A stretch of 44,829 nt of DNA, taken from positions 1-44,829 of the IMG/VR virus record IMGVR_UViG_3300042898_002588. One strand, 5' to 3'. The position numbers and the translations under genes are program-made. Shown in pieces: positions 26,883 to 34,420 of the stretch. The notes beneath the pieces were generated by a model, which worked only from the letters and a program-made list of their open reading frames with translations, did not search any database and had not been told where the DNA came from. Position 1 is the stretch's first letter; each line of letters starts with the position of its first letter. This stretch comes from a virus.

Positions 26883-27271
26883 AAAGAGTGTTTGTAAACG
26901 GCACCTTTGATGTGCTTCATTTGGGTCACTTAGCTATGCTAAACTATGCCAAAACTTTTGGAGATCATTTAGTAGTAGCAATTGATTCAGACGAGCGTGT
27001 CAAAAGATTGAAAGGTCCTAACAGACCCATTAATGATGTTGTTGAGCGTAAAGTTATGTTAGAGAATCTTAAAGCTGTTGATAGTGTAGAAATTTTCGAC
27101 ACCGATGAAGATTTGATTAATATAATAAAGACCTGTGATATCATGGTCAAGGGCGGCGATTATAAAACATTGCCAATTATCGGTAAAGAATTCGTTACCG
27201 TTGTTTTATTTGATAGATTAAATGACTACTCCAGCACGAAGAAAATTCAACATATTATTGATCGGGGATAA
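26879..27271 (+). CDS. hldE-C: Heptose-1-phosphate adenylyltransferase (HldE C-terminal type)
   Basis: 130 residues with the cytidylyltransferase-like fold. FVNGTFDVLHLGHLAML holds the HxGH nucleotide-binding motif, and RPINDVVERKVMLENLKAVD matches the RfaE2 pattern. It transfers AMP from ATP to D-glycero-beta-D-manno-heptose 1-phosphate, giving ADP-heptose. In E. coli this domain is fused after the kinase as HldE; here it is a separate gene placed before the kinase. A glycerol-3-phosphate cytidylyltransferase is the alternative, but the neighbouring hldD and kinase favour heptose. Confidence 0.87.
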   Translation: MKRVFVNGTFDVLHLGHLAMLNYAKTFGDHLVVAIDSDERVKRLKGPNRPINDVVERKVMLENLKAVDSVEIFDTDEDLINIIKTCDIMVKGGDYKTLPIIGKEFVTVVLFDRLNDYSSTKKIQHIIDRG

Positions 27272-27989
27272 CTGTAAGGACACCTACTTATACGGTGTAG
27301 TTACTAGACTAAGCCCCGAAGCGCCAGTACCTGTATTTCAGCCTAACAACGAAATAGTATTAGAAGGTATGGCAGGTAATGTAGCTAGAAACTTAGAAGC
27401 ATTGGGCTGTCAAGTTAAGTTCCATCATACTGAGAGTAGCGAAAAGAAAAGACTAATAGATGAGCGTAGCAAACAGCACTTGATCCGTATAGACAATGAT
27501 GCTAAATGTACCCCGATCTTAGGATCGTTCATCGATACTTCTGAGCTTAATTCGTATGACGCTGTGGTAGTCAGTGACTATAACAAAGGAACTGTACCGG
27601 CGACATTGATTGAATGGCTGCGCAATGAATTTAAAGGTCCTATCTTTATCGACACTAAGAAAACAGACTTAGCTAGATTCAATGGATGCTATATCAAAAT
27701 CAATCAGTTAGAAAAGAACTTAGCTAAATCTCTACCCGAAGATCAATGGTTGATCGTTACTAAGGGTGAGAAGGGTGCAGAGTACATGGGTCATACCCTT
27801 ACTCCTGATCTTACTGATGATGTGATTGATGTATGTGGTGCCGGAGACACATTCTTGTCAGCACTTGCCTATAGATACCTAGATACTAAAGATGTTCGCA
27901 AGTCAATTGTATTTGCAAACAAGGCTGCAGGAATCACCGTACAACATGTTGGTGTATATGCCCCGAATATAGAGGAGTTAATACCATGA
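27222..27989 (+). CDS. hldE-N: Heptose-7-phosphate kinase (HldE N-terminal type, PfkB family)
   Basis: 255 residues, somewhat short for a PfkB kinase. ILLIGDNCKDTYLYG followed by TRLSPEAPVPVF is the RfaE1 signature. DVCGAGDTFLSALAYR near residue 206 is the anion hole and catalytic Asp motif. It phosphorylates D-glycero-D-manno-heptose 7-phosphate at C1. It overlaps the adenylyltransferase gene by 50 nt in another frame; no ribosome site is clear, so translation may be coupled. The two genes together form a split HldE in reversed order. Confidence 0.88.
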   Translation: MTTPARRKFNILLIGDNCKDTYLYGVVTRLSPEAPVPVFQPNNEIVLEGMAGNVARNLEALGCQVKFHHTESSEKKRLIDERSKQHLIRIDNDAKCTPILGSFIDTSELNSYDAVVVSDYNKGTVPATLIEWLRNEFKGPIFIDTKKTDLARFNGCYIKINQLEKNLAKSLPEDQWLIVTKGEKGAEYMGHTLTPDLTDDVIDVCGAGDTFLSALAYRYLDTKDVRKSIVFANKAAGITVQHVGVYAPNIEELIP

Positions 27990-28345
27990 GTAGATTAGAA
28001 GGTTATGTAGAAAAGGGCTGGGGACATGAGTTTATCTTTGCAACAAACGAATTGTATTGCGGTAAAGTGCTCAAGTTCAACAAAGATGCCAAGTTCAGTA
28101 TGCACTTTCATAAAGACAAAGATGAGACTTGGTTCGTGCTTAATGGTAAGTTTAAAGTTATTTGGATAGACACTACAAATGCAACTGAGCATGAGGAAAT
28201 ACTAGAAACAAATGATGTTTGGCGTAATAAGCCGTTGTTTCCGCATCAAGTGATTTGCTTAGAAGAAGGTGTCATAATAGAAGTCTCTACACCTGACAGT
28301 GTAGAAGACAACTATAGAGTAAGAAAAGGAGATAGTCAGAAATGA
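27986..28345 (+). CDS. Cupin-fold protein, sugar-related
   Basis: 119 residues of single-domain cupin. KGWGHEFIFATNELYCGKVL resembles mannose-6-phosphate isomerase-type cupins. FSMHFHKDKDETWFVLNGKF supplies the metal-binding H-x-H and Glu of motif 1, and PHQVICLEE the His of motif 2. It probably isomerises or binds a sugar phosphate. It could stand in for the missing GmhA (sedoheptulose-7-phosphate isomerase), but GmhA is normally a SIS-domain protein and this is only a positional guess. ATGA overlaps on both sides. Confidence 0.75.
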   Translation: MSRLEGYVEKGWGHEFIFATNELYCGKVLKFNKDAKFSMHFHKDKDETWFVLNGKFKVIWIDTTNATEHEEILETNDVWRNKPLFPHQVICLEEGVIIEVSTPDSVEDNYRVRKGDSQK

Positions 28346-28641
28346 TAAAGACATATATGGTTGACATAGATAACACGATCTGTATATCTGAAAATAGTGA
28401 CTATGCCAACAGTAAACCAATGACAGACCGCATACAGAAAATAAACGATTTATACGATCAGGGCCATAAGGTTATCTATTGGACAGCACGTGGTGGCAAT
28501 AGTGGTATTGATTGGAAAGATAAAACATACAGTCAGTTAGCAGCCTGGGGTTGCAAGTATGACGAAATTCGTATGGGCAAGCCTGTATATGATATATGGG
28601 TAGATGACAAAGCGATTAACTCTGAGGATTTCTTCAAGTGA
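28342..28641 (+). CDS. Small HAD-family phosphatase, candidate heptose-bisphosphate phosphatase
   Basis: 99 residues, a minimal HAD core. VDIDNTIC holds the nucleophile Asp and acid Asp, VIYWTARGG the motif II Thr, and IWVDDKAIN the motif IV acidic pair. The position between the HldE-type genes and hldD fits the GmhB step (removal of the 7-phosphate from heptose 1,7-bisphosphate). It is smaller than classical GmhB (about 190 residues) and resembles small HAD proteins of capsule and LPS loci, so the substrate is an inference. Confidence 0.75.
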   Translation: MIKTYMVDIDNTICISENSDYANSKPMTDRIQKINDLYDQGHKVIYWTARGGNSGIDWKDKTYSQLAAWGCKYDEIRMGKPVYDIWVDDKAINSEDFFK

Positions 28642-29423
28642 AAATTTTATTAACTGGTCATAAAGGGTTCATCGGGTCACATATGCTAAATGCATTACGT
28701 GGTCATGAAGTCACCACATTTGAGTGGGGTGACACATTACCTAGCATTGAGGGCTACAACTGGGTGATTCATATGGGAGCAAACAGTAGCACAACTGAGC
28801 GCAACATTGAAAAGATTATGTATCAAAATGTTGATTTCAGTATATGGCTATTGAATCAATGTATCAAGCATGGTGTTGACTTACAGTATTCTAGCAGTGC
28901 CAGCGTATATGGTATGCGTAAAGAAAACTTCAGAGAAGATCAACCAGCAGACCCTAGAAATCCTTATGCATGGACAAAGTATTTGTTTGAGCGTCATGTT
29001 AGCAACTTAAAACTAAAGTTGCTTAAAGGTATTCGTATTCAAGGCTTTAGATACTTTAATGTATATGGCTCTAACGAAGATCACAAAGAGGGTCAAGCTA
29101 GTCCGTATCATACATTTGCTAAACAGTATCGTGAAACAGGTAAGATTAAGTTATTTGAAAATAGTGAGAACTATCTAAGAGACTTTGTACCTGTAGAGAA
29201 AGTATGTCAAACACATATAGATTTCTTTGACGTAAAAGAATCTGGAGTATGGAACGTAGGCACCGGAACACCTAAGAGTTTCTTAGATGTTGCACTAAGC
29301 ATAGCACCCGTTGAAGCTATTGAATACATACCAATGCCAGACAAGTTACGAGACAGTTATCAAACATATACATGTGCAGACATGTCAAAAACACTAGAAA
29401 GCTTGCAACATAAAGGAGAATAA
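28638..29423 (+). CDS. hldD: ADP-L-glycero-D-manno-heptose 6-epimerase
   Basis: 261 residues, shorter than E. coli HldD (310) but with its family markers: LLTGHKGFIGSHM for NADP binding, HMGANSSTTE, SSSASVYG, and the catalytic Y-A-W-T-K. Further on are GFRYFNVYGSNEDHKEG, LRDFVPVEKV and LRDSYQTYTCADMSKTL. It converts ADP-D-glycero- to ADP-L-glycero-D-manno-heptose, the donor for LPS inner core. The start is GTG in a GTGA overlap with the HAD gene. The C-terminus seems trimmed relative to cellular enzymes. Confidence 0.9.
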   Translation: MKILLTGHKGFIGSHMLNALRGHEVTTFEWGDTLPSIEGYNWVIHMGANSSTTERNIEKIMYQNVDFSIWLLNQCIKHGVDLQYSSSASVYGMRKENFREDQPADPRNPYAWTKYLFERHVSNLKLKLLKGIRIQGFRYFNVYGSNEDHKEGQASPYHTFAKQYRETGKIKLFENSENYLRDFVPVEKVCQTHIDFFDVKESGVWNVGTGTPKSFLDVALSIAPVEAIEYIPMPDKLRDSYQTYTCADMSKTLESLQHKGE

Positions 29424-29424
29424 A

Positions 29425-29982
29425 ATGGAAGCAATGGCATCAGTACCACCAATTACAATCGGTGGAAATTGGGTAGATAGCGTGAAAGAAAGTATTCCGG
29501 ATCACGCAAAGGATATTAAGTTGAATCTTGATGCAGTCATCAATCGTAGTCCATTCGATCCGATTGATACACATGCAATCGCATATGTGGCAGCACTTGC
29601 AGCTGGCAACGGAGGTTTAGCATTTGAAATCGAAATGAATAGTCCTCTATTCACAGATGAAAAATCACGTGAAGCCGCAAAGACAGCGGCCGCATTGATG
29701 GGACAAAACAATGTTTGGTACCCATTTGTCGAAATGTGTGATGATCCTGCATTAAAGGGATTACCAGCTGGCTTACGTATGAATGCATACGCAACGCACG
29801 GTGGAGTTACTAAGGTAAAATTTGAGATGTACTCATTAGCCGCTAGCATTATTGGCAAGTGCCACTTCTGTGTCAAGAGTCACTATGAGACACTAAAGAA
29901 AGAAGGAGTAACTGTTCAAGAGTTGCATCACATTGGCAAGATTGCGGCTACAATCAACGCAATCGGCAAGATTGCTATTTGA
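29425..29982 (+). CDS. ahpD: AhpD-type alkylhydroperoxidase (carboxymuconolactone decarboxylase family)
   Basis: 185 residues. The redox motif KCHFCVKSHYETLKKEG gives C146, C149 and H153, as in AhpD. The rest is helical and Ala-rich, as expected. AhpD has weak peroxidase activity and in mycobacteria re-reduces AhpC using lipoyl groups; an AhpC is encoded at 25290. AAGGAG precedes the ATG. The 3' end overlaps by 8 nt the end of the convergent methyltransferase gene, with no terminator visible between them. Confidence 0.88.
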   Translation: MEAMASVPPITIGGNWVDSVKESIPDHAKDIKLNLDAVINRSPFDPIDTHAIAYVAALAAGNGGLAFEIEMNSPLFTDEKSREAAKTAAALMGQNNVWYPFVEMCDDPALKGLPAGLRMNAYATHGGVTKVKFEMYSLAASIIGKCHFCVKSHYETLKKEGVTVQELHHIGKIAATINAIGKIAI

Positions 29983-30544
29983 TTCCAATAATCATATATC
30001 TATCATAACCCCAGTCCTCATAGGTTATCGGTAGAGTTTCTGAAAATTTTATCTCACTTAGTGGGTATTTTGAAAGAAATTCATCGATACTATGACTGGG
30101 GTTTTTTATTAGCCATGGCTCAGTTGTATCTGTGACGTTACTAGACTGTATGCATACCATAGTGCCAGGGCTTATATTGTCGAACCAAGCTGATGATCCC
30201 ATGTGTTCACAGCTACAGTTAATAACTACATCAAACCCCCTAGTGTCAACTATATTAGCATCGTCACATGTAGTACGTTGTATGCCCTCAACAAACCAAT
30301 AGTTACAAATTTTATTTGCGATATCAACATTTGTAGAGTCTAAATCTATCCCTCTAATGTGTGAATACTTGTTAGGCTGTCTAGTTAGCATCATGAACCC
30401 TAATACATTTATCCAGCTTCCTAATATTGCCACAGTTATATTATCTTTTGTTAACGGTTCTAGTTTCTCACATAGCCACAATTTACTTTTTATTTGCCCG
30501 TGACTGAACCCATCTAAGTCAGTATTTGTCATTGCTGTATACAT
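29975..30544 (-). CDS. SAM-dependent methyltransferase-like protein
   Basis: 189 residues from the ATG at 30544; a further in-frame ATG at 30532 is possible. ITVAILGSWINVLGF is a degenerate glycine-rich motif I, IRGIDLDSTNVDIANKI the acidic loop that would hold the SAM ribose, and FDVVINCSCEHMG motif IV. It is the last gene of the leftward unit that starts at 33055 and overlaps the PP-loop gene upstream. Ends with TAG, one of two such stops in the window. Substrate unknown; it may tailor the product of the cluster. Confidence 0.7.
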   Translation of the reverse strand: MYTAMTNTDLDGFSHGQIKSKLWLCEKLEPLTKDNITVAILGSWINVLGFMMLTRQPNKYSHIRGIDLDSTNVDIANKICNYWFVEGIQRTTCDDANIVDTRGFDVVINCSCEHMGSSAWFDNISPGTMVCIQSSNVTDTTEPWLIKNPSHSIDEFLSKYPLSEIKFSETLPITYEDWGYDRYMIIGIK

Positions 30545-31412
30545 CACTTTTCAATATAGTTTTTATTTTCTCGCCCCAAAAAATAGTAGAAGGAGTTATA
30601 CCTAACTTCTTTAATAATTCTAGTTTGTACTTGTTCTTTTTAAACAGCTTACTAGTAAGTCCTTCCCACCCTGAGTTACGAAGTCTTGGCATAAACACTC
30701 CAACTCCCAACGAACTATACAAGTTAGACTTGAATCGACCAACTTCTAATTTGTCGCTGTAACATCGTATGTGTTTTTCAATCATGTGCATGTTTAATTC
30801 CAGACTATGATTTAGAAAACTACTGATTCCATTGATGTTCTTCTCATGCATAAATCGACTATAAGAACTGTATTCAAATCTATGAGGACTTATTACTGCT
30901 TTATGTGGCCATGGCCATGAGTAATCGCCAGCAAATATCGGCACATTATCACATTGTTCTACCATCCAAAAGTGAGTTGCTACATGCGGCTCGATTATTG
31001 AATATGGTACTACATAATTTAGGTATCGGTCACTTTCAAAGAAATCAAGTACATCTAATGTGATTATATTCTGTTTGATATCATTCTCACGACAGTACAA
31101 TTCACTGTAGTATAAATCCTGTGTATTAACGATGCACCCGTCAATCAATAACTTCATAGTAATGACATTGTGAGGAATACCTAAGGCTATTACGGTTCTA
31201 AGTAACAATTCACTATCTTGCCCGCCACTTAATAATACATCTATTTTGCCCTTGTTACTGAGTACATCATATGCCATGTCAAGATATGATTTAGCACTGT
31301 CAGTTGGCACATCCTTCAGTGTAATATGATGCACTTTTTTACCAGTTACTGAGTCAATAATTAACTTGTTTTCTTTGTAATCGTCAACTCCGTCTGACCA
31401 AATTAAATCCAT
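30519..31412 (-). CDS. PP-loop ATPase, asparagine-synthase-like (first of three)
   Basis: 297 residues. LLSGGQDSELLL at residues 61-71 is the PP-loop (SGGxDS) that adenylates a carboxyl or carbonyl in the N-type ATP pyrophosphatase superfamily. No glutaminase domain is present, so it would need ammonia or an amine donor. The segments after the loop (NTQDLYYSELYC, DVLDFFESDRY) align without gaps to the protein at 36024 (NQHDIVYAYEFC, FYDFVESGR), so the two are paralogues. Neighbours are a GNAT and two 2OG-type oxygenases. Amide or lactam formation on the cluster product is an attractive but untested idea. Confidence 0.8.
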   Translation of the reverse strand: MDLIWSDGVDDYKENKLIIDSVTGKKVHHITLKDVPTDSAKSYLDMAYDVLSNKGKIDVLLSGGQDSELLLRTVIALGIPHNVITMKLLIDGCIVNTQDLYYSELYCRENDIKQNIITLDVLDFFESDRYLNYVVPYSIIEPHVATHFWMVEQCDNVPIFAGDYSWPWPHKAVISPHRFEYSSYSRFMHEKNINGISSFLNHSLELNMHMIEKHIRCYSDKLEVGRFKSNLYSSLGVGVFMPRLRNSGWEGLTSKLFKKNKYKLELLKKLGITPSTIFWGEKIKTILKSDVYSNDKY

Positions 31413-32011
31413 TTAATGGTCTCCCAATTGAAGTTCCAATCTGATAATTTTTCATATATTAACCATTGTTTCGTGTATTGTATAGACAGCGCAAATGGAA
31501 CCTCGTGTAGTCCTGAGTAAAACAAATGCTTTGGCTCACGTGATGTTATTCTTTCTATGGACTCACCTAATCTTCTTCTCTTAAACACCTTAGGAAGATT
31601 TTTATTGTATTCGTTAAAAGTAAGTGCAAGTATATCTATATTTCTTTCTTGACACCACAATTTGTGTGCTGGTAATAGATATTCTCTAAGTATGCTATTA
31701 TTGCGATACTCTTTAGTTACCCAGGTTCGCACCCCTCCGATTGCTATTCTATTTGAAAAATCACTAATGTACACGCCACCGCATGCTATGATTGTTGACC
31801 CATCATATATTATATGGTAATCTCCGTTAGAACTATTAAATCTATCAGTTTTTTCTAAAATAAAAGGTAGAGTTTCATTTTTTGACTCCCAATTATTATC
31901 CCACATGTTAATGCCTGCAGGCAAACCGTCTGATTGAATAGACGCAAGAAAGTCATAGAAGTTTTTAATTTCTTCTATAGACAAAGCCGAATATAATTTT
32001 AATAAAATCAT
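31403..32011 (-). CDS. GNAT-like acyltransferase
   Basis: 202 residues. The core HIIYDGSTIIACGGVYISD, then IAIGGVRTWVTKEYRNNSIL and LPAHKLWCQERNIDILALTF follow the strand-strand-helix-strand order of GNAT enzymes, with RNNSIL in the acyl-CoA loop position (a weakened R/Q-x-x-G-x-G). The length is close to that of GNAT-fold acyl-ACP users such as LuxI and FeeM (about 200 residues), which matters because an ACP is encoded nearby. Whether it uses acyl-CoA or acyl-ACP is unknown. It overlaps the genes on both sides. Confidence 0.65.
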   Translation of the reverse strand: MILLKLYSALSIEEIKNFYDFLASIQSDGLPAGINMWDNNWESKNETLPFILEKTDRFNSSNGDYHIIYDGSTIIACGGVYISDFSNRIAIGGVRTWVTKEYRNNSILREYLLPAHKLWCQERNIDILALTFNEYNKNLPKVFKRRRLGESIERITSREPKHLFYSGLHEVPFALSIQYTKQWLIYEKLSDWNFNWETIKWI

Positions 32012-32556
32012 TAGGCTAGTATATCCTCAACTTGTTTACCAATGTATTTCATTCCTAATACTAACCTATATGAGTCATTTGGATTTACTACTTCATGTAT
32101 TAAATCTGTTCTAAGAACGGTAGGCTTGTCAATTTCTATACTGTCTATCAGTACTAATTTAGTATGGTCTTTAATTATCTGAGCAGGCACAGAGCCAAAC
32201 CCGCCGGTTAAACTAATAGATACGTTATCCTCGGGTGTCGTATAATAATTCATAAAAGTATTTTTAGTGCCACTCAGTGGTATATTGAAACCAATCTTAT
32301 ATGGTGCAGTTGCAAGATTGTCAATGTGCGGGCCTAACGTGCCGTACGGTGGAGTATTATAGAATCTAAACTGGTTAGGTATACTACGAAAAGTTTTTCC
32401 TGTAATATACTTAAAAAAGGTAGGGGTTAATTTATAAAAATCTGGTATCGGAAGATCCCAGTATCTGAGATTTTGTGATATTTGAGGACTGACCATTGTC
32501 ATTATCTCACTGATCATTACCTCTAAGTTTGGCACATCTATCTTTTTATATATCAT
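32011..32556 (-). CDS. 2OG-Fe(II) oxygenase-like protein
   Basis: 181 residues. Candidate iron ligands are H77 and D79 (LGPHIDN) with H154 (TDLIHEVVN), and R164 ten residues later (SYRLVLGMKY) would bind 2-oxoglutarate. This H-x-D ... H ... R order is that of the jelly-roll dioxygenases. It would hydroxylate, desaturate or otherwise oxidise a substrate using oxygen and 2-oxoglutarate. The next upstream gene has the same H77/D79 layout, so the two look like a divergent tandem pair. Confidence 0.7.
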   Translation of the reverse strand: MIYKKIDVPNLEVMISEIMTMVSPQISQNLRYWDLPIPDFYKLTPTFFKYITGKTFRSIPNQFRFYNTPPYGTLGPHIDNLATAPYKIGFNIPLSGTKNTFMNYYTTPEDNVSISLTGGFGSVPAQIIKDHTKLVLIDSIEIDKPTVLRTDLIHEVVNPNDSYRLVLGMKYIGKQVEDILA

Positions 32557-33055
32557 TGAACAATTTTCCCTCTAATTGAAGACGCAACAAGGTTGAATAA
32601 TCACATTCTTTAAATCCCATACTAAGTATGGTTCTAGTCAATGTCTGACTTTTATTAGTGACATGGTGCAATTGAGATACGTTTAGAATAGTAAATTCAT
32701 TTCTTACATAAGTAACTGGATACTTATGTACTTTACCAAATTTTACCCCTATTACTTGAGTCACAAAGTCTGGATTATCATCCATCAATGTCATGTTTAA
32801 TGCTGTGATTCTAAATGAATCTTTGTGTATTGGATAGATAGCATTTGGGTAAGTTTTCAATAACCCGCAATCGTTGAATGGGACATTTATTAATCTTTTA
32901 AAATAATCTCTTATTTCGTCACTTACATCACATCTCATAACTGGGGGCACGGCCGGACTCCAATAATAGTTTTCTTCTACGCTGGCTTCCTGGTATAATT
33001 TATCTAATATACCTACAGGAGAAAACCCAGTATTAAAAAATAATTCATCTTTCAT
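32546..33055 (-). CDS. 2OG-Fe(II) oxygenase-like protein
   Basis: 169 residues. YPIHKDSFRI gives H77 and D79; SQLHHVTNKSQTLTRTIL gives H130 or H131 and R141. The pattern resembles aspartyl/asparaginyl beta-hydroxylase-type jelly rolls. It is the first gene of the leftward unit, 11 bases from the predicted late-type start on the minus strand. Its protein product probably oxidises the same pathway as its neighbour at 32011. The iron-site assignment is by pattern only. Confidence 0.65.
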   Translation of the reverse strand: MKDELFFNTGFSPVGILDKLYQEASVEENYYWSPAVPPVMRCDVSDEIRDYFKRLINVPFNDCGLLKTYPNAIYPIHKDSFRITALNMTLMDDNPDFVTQVIGVKFGKVHKYPVTYVRNEFTILNVSQLHHVTNKSQTLTRTILSMGFKECDYSTLLRLQLEGKLFNDI

Positions 33056-33071
33056 TTATTGTTCCCAACTA

Positions 33072-33079
33072 TATTTATG
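33072..33079 (-). promoter_or_regulatory. Late-promoter octamer, leftward (CATAAATA)
   Basis: Minus-strand CATAAATA lies upstream of the oxygenase gene starting at 33055. It touches the rightward octamer at 33079-33086, forming a palindrome (ATTTATGATAAAT). Confidence 0.5.
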
Positions 33080-33086
33080 ATAAATA
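33079..33086 (+). promoter_or_regulatory. Late-promoter octamer, rightward (GATAAATA)
   Basis: GATAAATA ends four bases before the desaturase ATG at 33091, so transcription would begin at or near the start codon. Confidence 0.5.
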
Positions 33087-33090
33087 CCTG

Positions 33091-33843
33091 ATGAACTTAT
33101 TTTCATCATCACCTAATTCATTAAGAATAATACAATTATTGTCATTGGTAATATTGTTGACAAGCCCTTTCGTTGCGGCGTTTAGTTGGCAGTATGTTCT
33201 ATTAGCAATAATCATGTTTTACTCTTATAGTATTTTGGGTATAAGTATGATGTTGCATCGGTATTATACTCATAAGAGTTTTAAGTTAGGCAATTTAGCT
33301 AAATGGTTTTACACTGTATTTGCTGTATTAGCCGGACGAGGAAGTCCCTTGGGTTGGGTATATATTCATAGAATACATCACGCTACATCAGATACAGAAA
33401 AAGATCCTCATAGTCCTTACAATAAAGACTTTAACTTTGTAGGTTTCAAACCCACAAACACTAAATTTAACCCTTTTATAGTTAAAGAATTATTGACACC
33501 CGTACATTTAAAAATAGACAAGTACTATCTATTGTTTATACTAGCATTTTTATTGTTATTGAGTATCGTAAACTATAACCTAGTTATCTACATGTGGGCT
33601 ATACCTGTATTCATAGTAAGTATAACTCAGACGATGTTCAACTATTTTTGTCACACCAATGGGTACAGAAACTTTGCAACAAATGATTACAGTACAAACA
33701 ACAAATACATGTGGCCCTTTATTTTAGGTGATGCCTGGCACAACAATCATCATGCACACGCTGAAAAGGTATGCACTAAGGTCAGATCATACGAACTAGA
33801 CCCATTAGCACTAGTAATCTCATTATTAAGAACCGACAAATGA
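33091..33843 (+). CDS. Membrane fatty-acid desaturase (first of three)
   Basis: 250 residues with about four membrane helices. All three histidine boxes of the acyl-CoA/acyl-lipid desaturase family are present: HRYYTH (56-61), HRIHH (93-97) and HNNHH (217-221). These hold the diiron site that introduces a double bond into a fatty acyl chain. Electrons must come from a ferredoxin or similar donor not seen here. It heads a rightward unit with a GNAT, a second desaturase and a Rieske oxygenase. Substrate could be membrane lipid or acyl-ACP; the phage ACP makes the latter worth testing. Confidence 0.92.
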   Translation: MNLFSSSPNSLRIIQLLSLVILLTSPFVAAFSWQYVLLAIIMFYSYSILGISMMLHRYYTHKSFKLGNLAKWFYTVFAVLAGRGSPLGWVYIHRIHHATSDTEKDPHSPYNKDFNFVGFKPTNTKFNPFIVKELLTPVHLKIDKYYLLFILAFLLLLSIVNYNLVIYMWAIPVFIVSITQTMFNYFCHTNGYRNFATNDYSTNNKYMWPFILGDAWHNNHHAHAEKVCTKVRSYELDPLALVISLLRTDK

Positions 33844-34412
33844 AAGTAGAACGACTATTAGGAGAAGAGCATTTCAAGGAATGCTTGGAGATATCTAGAC
33901 TACGATCTAGGGTAAGCGGCACTAAGCCATTACCCGAAGAAGTGTTGATCGAACTCTATAAGAAATACTTTGAAGAAAACGAGAACTACTATGCATTTGG
34001 TTGCATCGAAGATGGAAAGATCATTAGCTGGATAGGTATCGTATTGATGGAGAACAAGGCCCGTGGTAGATTCTGGGTCATAACTACACTATACACTACT
34101 AGATTCACTACGTACTTCTCCTTCAACCAGGAAGAAATCGGCTTATTGATTAAAGAAGCATTTCATTTGGCAGAGTCAAAGAAATACTACGAGTATTATT
34201 ATTCAGTCAGTGAACGCATCGCCACCGTCTATGAAAGTCAGTACAGAAAGAACAAGTATGTACAGACTGGCCGTTATGATCTGGTAGAATTAGACCGGGT
34301 CCCCGCTAATACACAGCCTACAACTGATTTATATTGGAAGCTCATGGGGCAAGAATTGAAGCCTGATGCCATAATTATCAAGAAAAGGGTATTGCGAGAA
34401 TCCTTCAGATAA
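33840..34412 (+). CDS. GNAT-like protein between two desaturases
   Basis: 190 residues, ATGA-coupled to the first desaturase. YYAFGCIEDGKIISWIGIVL and FWVITTLYTTRF suggest the central GNAT strands, followed by a helix (LLIKEAFHLAESKKYYEYYY). The acetyl-CoA loop is not recognisable. The length suits a LuxI/FeeM-sized acyltransferase. The call rests on fold-like pattern and context. It carries a late-type octamer within its last codons that serves the next gene. Confidence 0.5.
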   Translation: MKVERLLGEEHFKECLEISRLRSRVSGTKPLPEEVLIELYKKYFEENENYYAFGCIEDGKIISWIGIVLMENKARGRFWVITTLYTTRFTTYFSFNQEEIGLLIKEAFHLAESKKYYEYYYSVSERIATVYESQYRKNKYVQTGRYDLVELDRVPANTQPTTDLYWKLMGQELKPDAIIIKKRVLRESFR

Positions 34413-34415
34413 ATA
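34408..34415 (+). promoter_or_regulatory. Late-promoter octamer (GATAAATA) before second desaturase
   Basis: With T4 geometry (last A at -6) the start point would be 34421, exactly the A of the desaturase ATG, predicting a leaderless message. Confidence 0.45.
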
Positions 34416-34420
34416 CTGAC

